Shown here piece after piece: positions 1 to 7,991 of a DNA stretch of 64,000 nt; the stretch's first letter is position 1; each line of letters starts with the position of its first letter. The translations under genes and the position numbers were made by a program. The notes under the pieces were generated by a model. It was given only the letters and a program-made list of their open reading frames with translations, was not told where the DNA came from and searched no databases. This DNA comes from Micromonospora thermarum. Its GTDB lineage: Bacteria; Actinomycetota; Actinomycetes; Mycobacteriales; Micromonosporaceae. The stretch lies in contig NZ_JAATEO010000020.1 of NCBI RefSeq assembly GCF_012034245.1, forward strand, positions 1-64,000, in the 5' to 3' direction.

Positions 1-296
1 TCGTGAACTTTCCGCCCAAGGTCGCCCCGGCCAAGCTGGTCAACAGCCTCAAGGGCATGTCCAGCCGCCGGATGCGGCAGGAGCTCCCCGACCTGCGGCG
101 GCACTACTACCGGGCCAACAAGCTGTGGTCGGGCTCGTACTTCACCGGGTCCGTTGGAGGGGCGCCGCTGAGCGTCCTCCGGCAGTACATCGAGCAGCAG
201 AACCGCCGGTCTAAGGCACGCTCGGGCCTAGCCGGCCCTCCCGCGCGGACCTTCACCCCCGCCGAAACGGCCAAGCACTGGCCCGCATCTTGGTAG
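1..296 (+). CDS. IS200/IS605-family TnpA transposase, C-terminal part (cut by window start)
   Basis: C-terminal part of a small single-tyrosine (Y1, HUH-class) transposase that moves single-stranded DNA. The visible text KLVNSLKG, LRRHYYRA, KLWSGSYF and GGAPLSVLRQYIEQQ is typical of TnpA of IS200/IS605 elements. The tyrosine of QYIEQQ (codon at 186-188) fits the catalytic residue; the HUH histidines would lie upstream, outside the window. Members usually stop a few residues after YIEQQ, but this frame runs about 29 codons further. A small GC hairpin at 224-238 (GGGCC/GGCCC) could belong to the element's right end, so the natural stop may have been lost. No TnpB partner follows. Whether the copy is active cannot be judged. 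Confidence 0.8.
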   Translation, partial: VNFPPKVAPAKLVNSLKGMSSRRMRQELPDLRRHYYRANKLWSGSYFTGSVGGAPLSVLRQYIEQQNRRSKARSGLAGPPARTFTPAETAKHWPASW

Positions 297-446
297 CCGG
301 GCCGGGCCGGGGCGCGACCGCCGCGGTCCCGTGGCGCGCGGGTCGGCGCGTGTCATGCTGGACAGGCGTGGACGACGCCCCCGGGCCGCGCGACAGCCGG
401 CAGAACCGACATTCGGGGGCACCGCTACCGGGCGGGGTGAGGTGAG

Positions 447-962
447 ATGCGCCGAGGACTGAGGTTCGTCCCGTTGGCCCTGCTGCTGGCGGTCGTCGCG
501 GAGCTGGCGGTGTTCGTGGCCGTCGGCCGGGCCGTCGGGTTCGGGGTGGCGGTGCTGGCGGTGTTCGCCGCGTCGCTGCTGGGGTTGGTGCTGCTGCGCC
601 GCGAGGGCATGCGCGCCTGGCGGGGCTTCCGGTCCGCCGCGCAGGCTGGGCAGCCGCCGGGCCGGCAGGTCACCGACGGGCTCGTCGGCCTGGCCGGTGC
701 GCTGCTGCTGGCCACCCCGGGCCTGCTCAGCGGGGCGCTGGGCCTGCTGCTGCTGGTGCCGCCGCTGCGGAGTTTGGCCCGGTCCGGGGTGCAACGCGCC
801 GCCGAGCGCCGGGTGTCGTCGATGGTCGCCGGTGACCTGTTCGGCCCGCGCCGGGTCCGGGTCCACCGCGGCACGCCGCAGCCGCCGCCCACCACCGAGC
901 CGACCGTGGTCGACGGTGGGCGGGCCATCGAGGGGGAGATCGTCGAGCGCCGCCAGGGCTGA
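447..962 (+). CDS. fxsA: FxsA family membrane protein
   Basis: Small integral membrane protein of 171 residues. Two hydrophobic segments at about residues 6-52 are followed by a short cytoplasmic link with RREGMRAWRGF, another hydrophobic stretch near 75-105 (VGLAGALLLATPGLLSG, LLLLVPPLR) and a polar basic tail. The GLxGALLLxxPGxLS pattern is the FxsA signature. E. coli FxsA relieves exclusion of phage T7 by plasmid F; its actinobacterial role is unknown. It ends just before a strong hairpin that separates it from convergent rbpA. Confidence 0.88.
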   Translation: MRRGLRFVPLALLLAVVAELAVFVAVGRAVGFGVAVLAVFAASLLGLVLLRREGMRAWRGFRSAAQAGQPPGRQVTDGLVGLAGALLLATPGLLSGALGLLLLVPPLRSLARSGVQRAAERRVSSMVAGDLFGPRRVRVHRGTPQPPPTTEPTVVDGGRAIEGEIVERRQG

Positions 963-975
963 TCGCGTACGCGAA

Positions 976-1011
976 ACGGCGCCCCCGGGGATTCCTCCCC
1001 GGGGGCGCCGT
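976..1011. terminator. Bidirectional hairpin terminator between fxsA and rbpA
   Basis: Perfect 15-bp inverted repeat (ACGGCGCCCCCGGGG at 976-990, its complement at 997-1011) around a six-base loop ATTCCT. It lies between two convergent stop codons. There is no T-run, as is common in actinobacteria. Confidence 0.85.
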
Positions 1012-1025
1012 GTGTCCGGTGTCGC

Positions 1026-1367
1026 TCAGGCGCGACCGCGGCGGGTGCGGACCTCCTGCAGCCGCTCGGCGAGGATGTCCTCCAGTTCGGCGATCGACCG
1101 CCGCTCCAGCAGCATGTCCCAGTGGGTACGCGGCGGCTTGGCCTTCTTCTGCTCCGGCTCGCTGCCGTCGACCAGGCGGGCGACGCTGCCGTCGAACTTG
1201 CACTCCCAGGTCGTGGGGACCTCGGCGTCGACGGCGAACGGCACCTCGAACTGGTGGCCCTTGGCGCACAGGTACTCGCGGGTCTGACGCGGCGCGAGCT
1301 CCGTGTTGCGGTCGGACTCGTAGCTGACCGCCCCCAGGCGGCTTCCGCGCAGCATGCGCTCGCCCAT
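1026..1367 (-). CDS. rbpA: RNA polymerase-binding protein RbpA
   Basis: RbpA binds the principal sigma factor and RNA polymerase and stabilises open complexes; it is specific to Actinobacteria. The 113-residue length is normal. Visible are the start MGERMLRGSRLGAVSYE (core and basic linker), the beta-rich domain CAKGHQFEVPFA...VPTTWECKFDG, and the sigma-interacting helix region WDMLLERRSIAELEDILAERL. The ATG at 1367 follows AGGGGAAG at a suitable distance. Many Streptomyces homologues have a second cysteine just after WEC; here the position reads KFDG, so a full zinc site looks incomplete, as in mycobacterial RbpA. A SigR-type promoter lies upstream. Confidence 0.95.
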   Translation of the reverse strand: MGERMLRGSRLGAVSYESDRNTELAPRQTREYLCAKGHQFEVPFAVDAEVPTTWECKFDGSVARLVDGSEPEQKKAKPPRTHWDMLLERRSIAELEDILAERLQEVRTRRGRA

Positions 1368-1408
1368 GATCGTCTTCCCCTCGTTCGTGGTGCTGGTCTT
1401 CTCGGTGT

Positions 1409-1436
1409 AACGGTTGGTGTCCCCCGCACCATTCCC
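1409..1436 (-). promoter_or_regulatory. SigR-like (oxidative stress) promoter of rbpA
   Basis: On the minus strand GGGAAT (1436-1431) is followed after 19 bases by GTT (1411-1409), about 40 bases before the rbpA start. The consensus of SigR/SigH-type thiol-stress sigma factors is GGAAT-N18/19-GTT, and rbpA of Streptomyces coelicolor is a known SigR target. Assignment is by motif only. Confidence 0.6.
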
Positions 1437-1591
1437 GCCCAGGGCGCGCTGCCGCGGCACGGGCGGGGCCGGAACAAGGGTAGCCGGCCATGACGACCGC
1501 CCGGCGGGGTCGTCCCCGGCCGGGCCGAAAGGGTGGAGTGTTTCCGCTGTCAACGGGGATGTTAGCCGCCCCAGCGACAGCGGAGGTTGCC

Positions 1592-3073
1592 ATGGCCCGT
1601 GACGCGCCGGTCGCCGCCCGCCGACCCACCGGGCGGACCTTCTTCGGTCACCCGCCGGCGCTGGCCACGCTGTTCCTCACCGAGATGTGGGAGCGGTTCA
1701 GCTTCTACGGCATGCGGGCCATCCTCGTGCTGTACCTGACCGCCTCGCTGGCCGACGAGGGGCGGGGCCTGGAGGAGTCCACCGCCAACGCCGTCTACGG
1801 CACCTACAACGCGATGGTCTACCTGATGGCGCTGCCCGGCGGCTGGGTGGCCGACCGGCTCATCGGCGCCCGCCGCAGCGTCCTGTGGGGCGGCGTGGTC
1901 ATCGCCGCCGGCCACTACGTGATGGCGATCCCCACCCGGTGGAGCGTCTTCGCCGGCATGACCCTCATCGTGGTCGGCACCGGCCTGCTCAAACCCAACA
2001 TCTCCACCATGGTCGGCGACCTGTACGACCGGGACTCGCCCCGCCGCGACGCCGGCTTCGCCATCTTCTACATGGGAATCAACCTGGGCGCGTTCATCGC
2101 GCCGCTGATCTGCGGCTTCCTCGGCGAGAAGGTCAACTGGCACCTGGGGTTCGCGGCGGCCGCCGTCGGCATGACCTTCGGCGTCCTGCAGTACGTGCTG
2201 GGCCGGCGTGGCCTCGGCGAGGCCGGCGCCCGTCCGGCCGACCCGCTGCTCGGCGCCGACCGCCGCCGCGCCCTGACCCGCATCGGGATCGCCGCCGCCG
2301 TCGTGGTGCTGGTGGTGGCCGCGCTCGCGCTGGCCGGCCTGTTCACCGTCGACACCGTCGTCAACCTGCTCACCGCGGTCACCGTGCTCATCACCATCGG
2401 CTACTTCGCGCGGATCATGGTCGACCGGGAGCTCAGCCCCACCGAACGCAGCCGGATGAAGGCGTACGTGTGGCTGTTCGTCTTCGCCGCCGCGTTCTGG
2501 CTCATCTACGACCAGGCCGGGTCGGTGCTCAACGTCTTCGCCGCCGACAACACCGACCGGTCCGTCGCCGGGTTCACCTTCCCCGCGTCCTGGCTCCAGT
2601 CGGTCAACCCGATCCTCATCATCGTCGGGGCTCCGCTGGCCGCGCTGCTGTGGCTGCGCCTCGGCCACCGGGTCTCCACCCCGCTGAAGTTCGCCGTGGG
2701 TCTGGTGCTCAACGGTCTGTCGTTCGTGCTGATGGCCGCCGCCGCGCAGGCCGCCGTCGGCGGCGACCTGGTCTCACCGTGGTGGCTGGTGGCCGTGTAC
2801 GCGATCCAGGTCGCCGGTGAACTGGCGCTGAGCCCGGTCGGCCTGTCCGCCACCACGAAGCTGGCGCCGGTCAAGTACGCCAGCCAGATGATGGGCCTGT
2901 GGTTCCTCGCGACCGCCGTCGGCGACGCGATCGGCGGTCAGGTCGCCCGGCTGGCCGACACGTGGGCGGCGCCCACCTACTTCCTGACCTTTGGTCTGGC
3001 GTCGGTGGCCCTCGGTCTGGGCGCGGTCATGTTCACCCGGCACATCGGCGACCTGATGGCCGGCATCCACTGA
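1592..3073 (+). CDS. POT/PTR2 family proton-dependent oligopeptide transporter
   Basis: Proton-coupled importer of di- and tripeptides in the cytoplasmic membrane; 493 residues with about 12-14 hydrophobic segments. The family signature ExxERFSFYG is seen as EMWERFSFYG at residues 31-40. Later family features include GTGLLKPNISTMVGDLY and FAIFYMGINLGAFIAP, and the C-terminal half carries FAAAFWLIYDQAGSV and ELALSPVGLS. The ATG at 1592 is preceded by GGAGG at 1582-1586; in-frame ATGs further upstream lack such a site. Monocistronic by spacing. Confidence 0.92.
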   Translation: MARDAPVAARRPTGRTFFGHPPALATLFLTEMWERFSFYGMRAILVLYLTASLADEGRGLEESTANAVYGTYNAMVYLMALPGGWVADRLIGARRSVLWGGVVIAAGHYVMAIPTRWSVFAGMTLIVVGTGLLKPNISTMVGDLYDRDSPRRDAGFAIFYMGINLGAFIAPLICGFLGEKVNWHLGFAAAAVGMTFGVLQYVLGRRGLGEAGARPADPLLGADRRRALTRIGIAAAVVVLVVAALALAGLFTVDTVVNLLTAVTVLITIGYFARIMVDRELSPTERSRMKAYVWLFVFAAAFWLIYDQAGSVLNVFAADNTDRSVAGFTFPASWLQSVNPILIIVGAPLAALLWLRLGHRVSTPLKFAVGLVLNGLSFVLMAAAAQAAVGGDLVSPWWLVAVYAIQVAGELALSPVGLSATTKLAPVKYASQMMGLWFLATAVGDAIGGQVARLADTWAAPTYFLTFGLASVALGLGAVMFTRHIGDLMAGIH

Positions 3074-3182
3074 CCCGCGCCGGGGCGCACCACCGCGGCG
3101 CGCCGAGCAGCCACGGCCGGCCCCTCGCACGGTCGACCTGGTGCCCCGTATGCCTCGGCGCCGGCCGCGACGCGCCGCCGGG

Positions 3183-3773
3183 TCAGCGGGCCGGGGTCGG
3201 CGGCAGCGGCAGCGGCAGCCCCGGCAACCCGTCGATGCTGGTCGCCACGTGCTCCTTGCCGGCGAAGTAGGCGTCCAGCGACGTGTCGTCCTCGCGGGCG
3301 AACCGCCGCGCGTGCAGATCCCGGTCGGCGTCGTAGCTCATGAACGGCACGGCGTAGCCGCACGTGTCCCGGATCAGCTCCGCCCGCACCACGACGATCG
3401 CCCGCAACCCGTGCAGCGTGGTGTCGATGTCCGGGAAGTGGCCGATCAGCTCCCGCCACCGCGGGTCGTCGCGGAACACCGGCTCGCCCCGCCCGTGCAC
3501 CCGCACGATGTTCGGCGGGCCGGCGAACGCGCACCACATCAGCGTGATCCGGCCGTTCTCCCGCAGGTGGGCGACGGTCTCGGCGTTGCTGCCCGCGAAG
3601 TCCAGGTACGCCACCGTGCGCTCGTCCAGGACGGCCCACGAGCCGCGCAGCCCCTTCGGGGACAGGTTGACCGTGCCGTCGGCGGCCAGTGGCGCGGTCG
3701 CCGTGAAGAACATCGGCTGGTCCTCGATGAACGTCCGCAGGCGACCGTCGATCCGCTCGTACGTCTTTCCCAT
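3183..3773 (-). CDS. Pyridoxamine 5'-phosphate oxidase-fold protein
   Basis: About 196 residues with a split-barrel flavin-binding fold. Visible features are the N-terminal MFFTATAPLAADGTVNLSPKGLRGSW, the core AYLDFAGSNAETVAHLRENGRITLMWCAF and NIVRVHGRGEPVF, all typical of the PNPOx-like family that includes F420- and FMN-dependent enzymes and general stress proteins. The substrate is not predictable. The start is uncertain: ATG at 3773, or an in-frame ATG at 3782 very close to GGGGAGG. It is transcribed toward the transporter. Confidence 0.8.
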   Translation of the reverse strand: MGKTYERIDGRLRTFIEDQPMFFTATAPLAADGTVNLSPKGLRGSWAVLDERTVAYLDFAGSNAETVAHLRENGRITLMWCAFAGPPNIVRVHGRGEPVFRDDPRWRELIGHFPDIDTTLHGLRAIVVVRAELIRDTCGYAVPFMSYDADRDLHARRFAREDDTSLDAYFAGKEHVATSIDGLPGLPLPLPPTPAR

Positions 3774-3881
3774 GCACGCCATCGTCCTCCCCGCCGGTCG
3801 GGCCGCGCTGCCCCGCCGGTGGTGACCCCGGTCGCTAGCGGCCCGACTGCGCTGACACCGCCGTTCCACGGGAGACGACGG

Positions 3882-5051
3882 TCAGCCGGCCGGTGTCGCG
3901 GCTTCGCGGTGGGCCAGGGCGGCGGCCAACTGGCCGACCTGGTCGGCGAGCTGGGCGACGCGCCGGTGCGCCTCGTCCCGGTCGGTCTCGGCGGCGCGCA
4001 GCCGTACCGTCAGCTCCTCCAGCCGCCCCTCGGCGGCGGCCGCGACCTGCCGGGCGGCGCCCAGCTCCGCGCGCAGCGCCTCCCGCGCCTCGACCAGCGC
4101 CGCCGCGTCCGCGCGGGCCCGCTCGGCGTCCGCCGCCACCTGCCGGCGTTCCGCCTCGGCCCGGTCCCGGTCGACCACCGCCCGCTCGCGAACCTGCACC
4201 GCCGCCTCCGCCTCGGCCCGGGCGCGTCCAACCTCCGCCCTGGCCCGGTCCGCGTCGGCCCGCGCCTGGACGGCCTCCTCACGGGCCTGTACGGCCTGCT
4301 GACGCGCCTGCGCCGCCTCGGCGCGGTGGCGCTGTGCCGCCTCGACCGCCTCGGCCGCCGCCCGGGTGGCCCGGTCGGCGTCGGCGCGGGCAGCGTCGCG
4401 TTCCCCGGCGAGGTCGGCGGCTCGCCGCCGCTCGGCCTCCAGGTCGGCGCGCAACGTCCGCAGCTCCGTCCGCGCGGCGTCGCGGTCCCGCTCCGCCTGC
4501 ACCCGCAGCGCCTCGGCGGCGCCGGCCTCCCGGCGCGCGGCGTCCCGCGCCTGCTCCGCCCGGTCGGCCCGCTCCACCGCCGCGGTGGTCTCCTCGGCGG
4601 CGCGTACGGCCTCGGCGCGGGCGGCGTCCCGCTCGGCGGCGGCGGTCCGCGCGGCCTCCCGGGCGCGGACCGCGGACGCGGCGGCGTCCTCGGCGTCGCG
4701 GCGCGCCTCGTCCCGTTCGGTCTGGGCCGCCGCCACCGCCGTGGCCGCGTCGGCGCGGGCCTGGGCGAGCTGCCGCTCCACGCCGACCGGCGACAGTTCG
4801 GCGTGCAGCGCCTCGGTCAGGCTGTCCACGATCTGGTCGAGCCGGTCCACCGCCTCCCAGGTGCGGGCCACCTGCCCGGGCAGGCCCGGGGCGTTGCGGT
4901 GGCGCATCCGGCTGTTGCGGGCGGCCCGCTGGCAGGCGCCGTCGTTGTCCCGGCAGTAGCGGAACGGCCGGCCCGCGCCGGCCCGCTGCGGCACGTCTCG
5001 ACCACAGTGGGCGCAGGGACGGGTGTCGGTGAGGGCGGCCTGCTCGTCCAT
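3882..5051 (-). CDS. Long coiled-coil protein with N-terminal Cys-rich motif
   Basis: 389 residues, not matched to a named family. The N-terminus has CAHCGRDVP and, about 20 residues later, YCRDNDGACQRAARNSR; the four cysteines suggest a small metal-binding element. From about residue 85 to 380 the sequence is an almost uninterrupted Ala/Arg/Glu heptad-like coiled coil (many AxxERDxAR repeats). The layout recalls KfrA-like or SMC-arm-like DNA-associated proteins, but there is no ATPase or helix-turn-helix motif. The low-complexity composition makes homology claims risky. A role in nucleoid or envelope organisation would be speculation. Confidence 0.75.
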   Translation of the reverse strand: MDEQAALTDTRPCAHCGRDVPQRAGAGRPFRYCRDNDGACQRAARNSRMRHRNAPGLPGQVARTWEAVDRLDQIVDSLTEALHAELSPVGVERQLAQARADAATAVAAAQTERDEARRDAEDAAASAVRAREAARTAAAERDAARAEAVRAAEETTAAVERADRAEQARDAARREAGAAEALRVQAERDRDAARTELRTLRADLEAERRRAADLAGERDAARADADRATRAAAEAVEAAQRHRAEAAQARQQAVQAREEAVQARADADRARAEVGRARAEAEAAVQVRERAVVDRDRAEAERRQVAADAERARADAAALVEAREALRAELGAARQVAAAAEGRLEELTVRLRAAETDRDEAHRRVAQLADQVGQLAAALAHREAATPAG

Positions 5052-5178
5052 GGGACCGGAAGTGTAGTCCCGCCGGGTCGGCCGGCCCGGCGGCCGCGCC
5101 CCGGCGGCACCCGGTGGTGGAGCGGGACGGATCCGTCCGCCGGCCCGGTCGTGGCGGTCGACCGGGCCGGCGGGTGGC

Positions 5179-6618
5179 TCACACCACCTCGAACTGCGCC
5201 ATCATGCCGATCTGGGCGTGCTCCAGGAAGTGGCAGTGGTAGACGTAGCGGCCGGTGAACCCCGAGAAGGTGGCCTGCACGCGGACTGTCGACCCGGGCG
5301 GCACCGCCACGGTGTCCTTCAGCCCGGCCTCGCCGGGCCCGGGCGGCACACCGTCGCGGTCGAGCACCCGGAACTGCACCAGGTGCAGGTGCAGGTTGTG
5401 GGTGATGCCGAAGGCGGTGTCGGTGTTGGTGACCCGCCAGATCTCGGTGCTGCCGAGGGGGATCCGGGCGTCGACCCGGGAAGCGTCGAAGACCTGGCCG
5501 TTGATGGTGAACGTGGTCGAGCCCGGGTTGAAGCTCAGGGCCACGTCGCGGACGGTGGTGGGCGTGCCCAGCGGCGGCAGCGCGCGCAGCTGGTCCGGCA
5601 GCCGGCTGTCGTCGTCCGCCTCGGCGGCCACGTCGAAGGCGAGCACCGGACCGGACGTGTCCTCCAGCACCAGGCGGGTGCCGACCGGTTGCTGCCGGAA
5701 GTCCACGACGATCTCGACGCGTTCCGCCGGCGTCAGGGACAGCTCGGTCCGCGGCACCGGCGCCGGCAGCAGCCCACCGTCGGTGGCGATCTGCACCATG
5801 TCCGCGCCGGGCAGGGCCAGGCGGAAGATCCGGTGCGCGGACGCGTTGAGCAGCCGCAGCCGGTAGCGGCGGGCGGCCACCCGCAGCACCGGCTGGGGCT
5901 TGCCGTTGACCAGGATCGTCCGCCGGTCCGCCCACCGCGCCGGGTCGAACACCAGCGTGCCGTCGTCGGCCACCAGCGCGTCCCGGAGCATGATCGGGAT
6001 GTCGTACCGGCCGGACGGCAGCCGCAGATCCCGCTCGGCGTCGTCGTCGACCAGGTAGAACCCGTGCAGGCCGCGGTAGACGCGCTCGGCCTCCATGTGG
6101 TGGCTGTGGTCGTGGTACCACAGCGTCGCCCCGCGCTGGCGGTTCGGGTAGTGGTAGGCGCGCCAGCCGCCCGGGGCGATCGCGTCCGACGGGTGGCCGT
6201 CGCTGGACGCGGGCACCACCCCGCCGTGCAGGTGCACGTTCGTCGCGTAGTGCATCTCGTTGCGTACCCGGACCAGCGCCGGCCGTCCACGCCTGGCGCG
6301 GATGGTGGGGCCGACGAACCGCCCGTTGTAGCCCAGTACCGGGGTGGTCAGCCCCGGCAGGATCTCCGTCGTCGTGTGCCGCACGGCCACGTCGTAGACC
6401 TCGGTGCCGCCCACGACGGCGGTCGGACGCAGCACCGGCGGCACCGGCATCGCGACCGTGAACGGGTCGACCGCCGCCGCGAGACCGGCTCCGCCGCCCC
6501 CGGCGCCGTGGTGGTGCGGCGCGGCCTGCCCGGCGGTGGTCCGGCCGCCGCAGCCCGGCAGCAGGACCGCGCCCCCGACGGCCAGGCCCCCGAGCGTGAT
6601 GAGGCGTCGTCTGTCCAC
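5179..6618 (-). CDS. Multicopper oxidase, exported by Tat and probably lipid-anchored
   Basis: Laccase/CotA/bilirubin-oxidase-like enzyme of 479 residues coupling substrate oxidation to reduction of O2 to water. All four copper-binding segments are visible: HLHGG (129-133), WYHDHSHH (167-174), HNLHLHLVQF (from 407) and HCHFLEHAQIGM (from 461, supplying the type 1 Cys and axial Met). The N-terminus has a twin-arginine signal (RRRLITLGG) running into LLPGC, a lipobox with Cys23, then a His/Gly-rich linker. The GTG at 6618 is chosen because GGGGAGGAG precedes it by about seven bases. No copper chaperone or exporter is adjacent. The substrate could be Cu(I), phenolics or bilirubin-like compounds. 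Confidence 0.9.
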   Translation of the reverse strand: MDRRRLITLGGLAVGGAVLLPGCGGRTTAGQAAPHHHGAGGGGAGLAAAVDPFTVAMPVPPVLRPTAVVGGTEVYDVAVRHTTTEILPGLTTPVLGYNGRFVGPTIRARRGRPALVRVRNEMHYATNVHLHGGVVPASSDGHPSDAIAPGGWRAYHYPNRQRGATLWYHDHSHHMEAERVYRGLHGFYLVDDDAERDLRLPSGRYDIPIMLRDALVADDGTLVFDPARWADRRTILVNGKPQPVLRVAARRYRLRLLNASAHRIFRLALPGADMVQIATDGGLLPAPVPRTELSLTPAERVEIVVDFRQQPVGTRLVLEDTSGPVLAFDVAAEADDDSRLPDQLRALPPLGTPTTVRDVALSFNPGSTTFTINGQVFDASRVDARIPLGSTEIWRVTNTDTAFGITHNLHLHLVQFRVLDRDGVPPGPGEAGLKDTVAVPPGSTVRVQATFSGFTGRYVYHCHFLEHAQIGMMAQFEVV

Positions 6619-6641
6619 TGTCTGCTCCTCCCCGTGGGTGC

Positions 6642-6935
6642 CCGGCACCCGCTGATGGTCAGCGCCGGGTCGGGCCGGTGGCTCCCGGCCCGACCGGCCG
6701 GGGGCGATGCAACCAACCGGCGCCCGCGGCGCACTCGACGCACGCTCGGGGTCCCTGCTAGACGGGTACGCCGGGCGGTGTCCCGCCGGGGCGCGGCCGA
6801 GCAGGCCGACCTGCCGTGGCCCAGGCCGGCCAGGTGCGCGACGCAGAGGTCACCGGCCCGTTCGAAGTCGAGGTCCACACAGGTCAGTCCGGTGGTGTCG
6901 CGGGCAGGCCGACCCGCCCCGCCCGTCCACCGCGG
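6642..6935. other. Intergenic stretch with a minus-strand coding-like remnant
   Basis: No intact gene. On the minus strand a frame from about 6925 to 6770 reads ARDTTGLTCVDLDFERAG followed by DLCVAHLAGLGHG with normal high-GC codon bias, then loses protein-like character. No start codon with a ribosome site and no recognised domain are present. It is probably decayed coding DNA beside the palindromic repeat at 6936-7004. Confidence 0.35.
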
Positions 6936-7004
6936 TCATGGAGTTGTGGTGCCTGACAGAGCGGGCGAAATTGCGATGTTCCAGGCGCCACAACTCCATG
7001 ATCG
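6936..7004. repeat. Dispersed palindromic repeat, copy 1
   Basis: Long inverted repeat: TCATGGAGTTGTGG then T then GCCTG (6936-6955) pairs with 6982-7001 over 20 positions with one G-T wobble, around a 26-base loop. The outer right edge reads CTCCATGATCG. The same arm (ATCATGGAGT, G/T GTGG) occurs again at 52138-52206 with a different loop, so this is a repeat family rather than a simple terminator. Confidence 0.8.
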
Positions 7005-7021
7005 GCGCGGCCACGGGCGGG

Positions 7022-7264
7022 TCAGGTGGTGGGGAGGCGGCCGGACTCCACGGTGGCCAGTGCGGCGGTGGCGCCGCCGAGCGCCGCGGCCGTCGGGCCG
7101 AACGTGGACGCGTCGAGCCGGCCCGCCGGCGCCGGGGGCGTGGGTGCGGCCGGCCAGCTCCGGACGTCGACGCCGAAGCCGGGTTCGCGCAGCGCGGCGG
7201 CGAGGGGTACGTCCCGCCAGCCGAGGCGGGAATCCCGGCAAACCACGTACCGACCGCCAGGCAC
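7022..7264 (-). pseudogene. Probable gene remnant between two palindromic repeats
   Basis: About 80 codons from a GTG at 7264 to TGA at 7022. The sequence is protein-like (RYVVCRDSRLGWRDVPLAAAL and TAAALGGATAALATVE) with codon third positions nearly all G or C, as in real genes here. It lacks a convincing ribosome site and looks like the C-terminal part of a longer protein. Palindromic repeats flank it on both sides (6936-7004 and 7288-7357), which suggests the original gene was broken there. The family is not recognised. Confidence 0.4.
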
Positions 7265-7287
7265 CCGCGACCCGCTCGCCCCGCCGT

Positions 7288-7357
7288 CGATCTTGCACTT
7301 GAGGTCCCTGATTCGCGGGTATCCGTCTGATCTGTCCGGGCGGAAAGTGCAAGATCG
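7288..7357. repeat. Second type of palindromic repeat (GATCTTGCACTT arms)
   Basis: CGATCTTGCACTT at 7288-7300 is matched perfectly by its complement at 7345-7357, around a 44-base loop. Outside the arms CGCCG and CGGCG continue the symmetry imperfectly. It differs in sequence from the repeat at 6936. It could be a REP or MITE-like element or a processed hairpin; no protein is encoded. Confidence 0.7.
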
Positions 7358-7436
7358 GCGTGAGGGGTCGGGCGGGGAGCGGGGTGGGCGGGTCTTGCGG
7401 CGGTCCGCGCTACCGTGGTCGGGGAGGTGAGGCCGG

Positions 7437-7934
7437 GTGGAGGCACGGTGGGAGGCCACGGTCGAGGCGCAGATCCGCGCCGCCCAGGAGCGGGGCGAGT
7501 TCGACAACCTGCCCGGCGCCGGCAAGCCCATCCCCGGCCGTGACCAGCCGTACGACGAGTCGTGGTGGATCAAGAGCTTCCTGGAGCGGGAGGCGCTGCC
7601 CACCGACCTGCTGCTGCCGACGCCACTGCAACTGCGCCGCCGGGTCGAGCAGGTGCCCGACGAGGTGCGGGACCTGCCCACCGAGGAGGCGGTCCGGGGG
7701 TTCGTCGGCGCCCTCAACGCGCAGATCGTCGCCTGGCTGCGCGCACCCACCGGCCCGCAGGTCGTCGTGCGGCCGGTCAACGTCGACGAGGTGGTCCGCC
7801 GCTGGCGTGCCGAACGGCAGCAGGCCGCCGCCCGTCCGGCGCCGCCGACCGTGGCGACGGCACCCCCGCGGCGGGCGCGTCGATGGTGGCGCCTGCCGTG
7901 GCACCGCCACGCGGACCAGGGGCGCCTCGGGTGA
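7437..7934 (+). CDS. DUF1992 (DnaJ homologue C28 conserved domain) protein
   Basis: 165 residues. The N-terminal 75 residues carry the family pattern: EAQIRAAQERGEFDNLPGAGKPI followed by a WWIKSFLERE-type segment, as in the conserved domain of DNAJC28 proteins. No J-domain HPD motif is present, so a chaperone role is not shown. The C-terminal third is Arg/Pro-rich and basic (RRARRWWRLPWHRH). The GTG at 7437 has GGGGAGGTGAGG just upstream. It converges on the GNAT gene across a hairpin. Confidence 0.85.
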   Translation: MEARWEATVEAQIRAAQERGEFDNLPGAGKPIPGRDQPYDESWWIKSFLEREALPTDLLLPTPLQLRRRVEQVPDEVRDLPTEEAVRGFVGALNAQIVAWLRAPTGPQVVVRPVNVDEVVRRWRAERQQAAARPAPPTVATAPPRRARRWWRLPWHRHADQGRLG

Positions 7935-7954
7935 ACGGCACGGAGCGGCCCGCC

Positions 7955-7980
7955 GCGGGACGGTCCCGGGCCCGTCCCGC
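7955..7980. terminator. Hairpin between convergent genes
   Basis: GCGGGACGG (7955-7963) and its complement (7972-7980) around an eight-base loop, between the DUF1992 and GNAT stop codons. Confidence 0.55.
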
Positions 7981-7991
7981 AGCGGCTCCGG

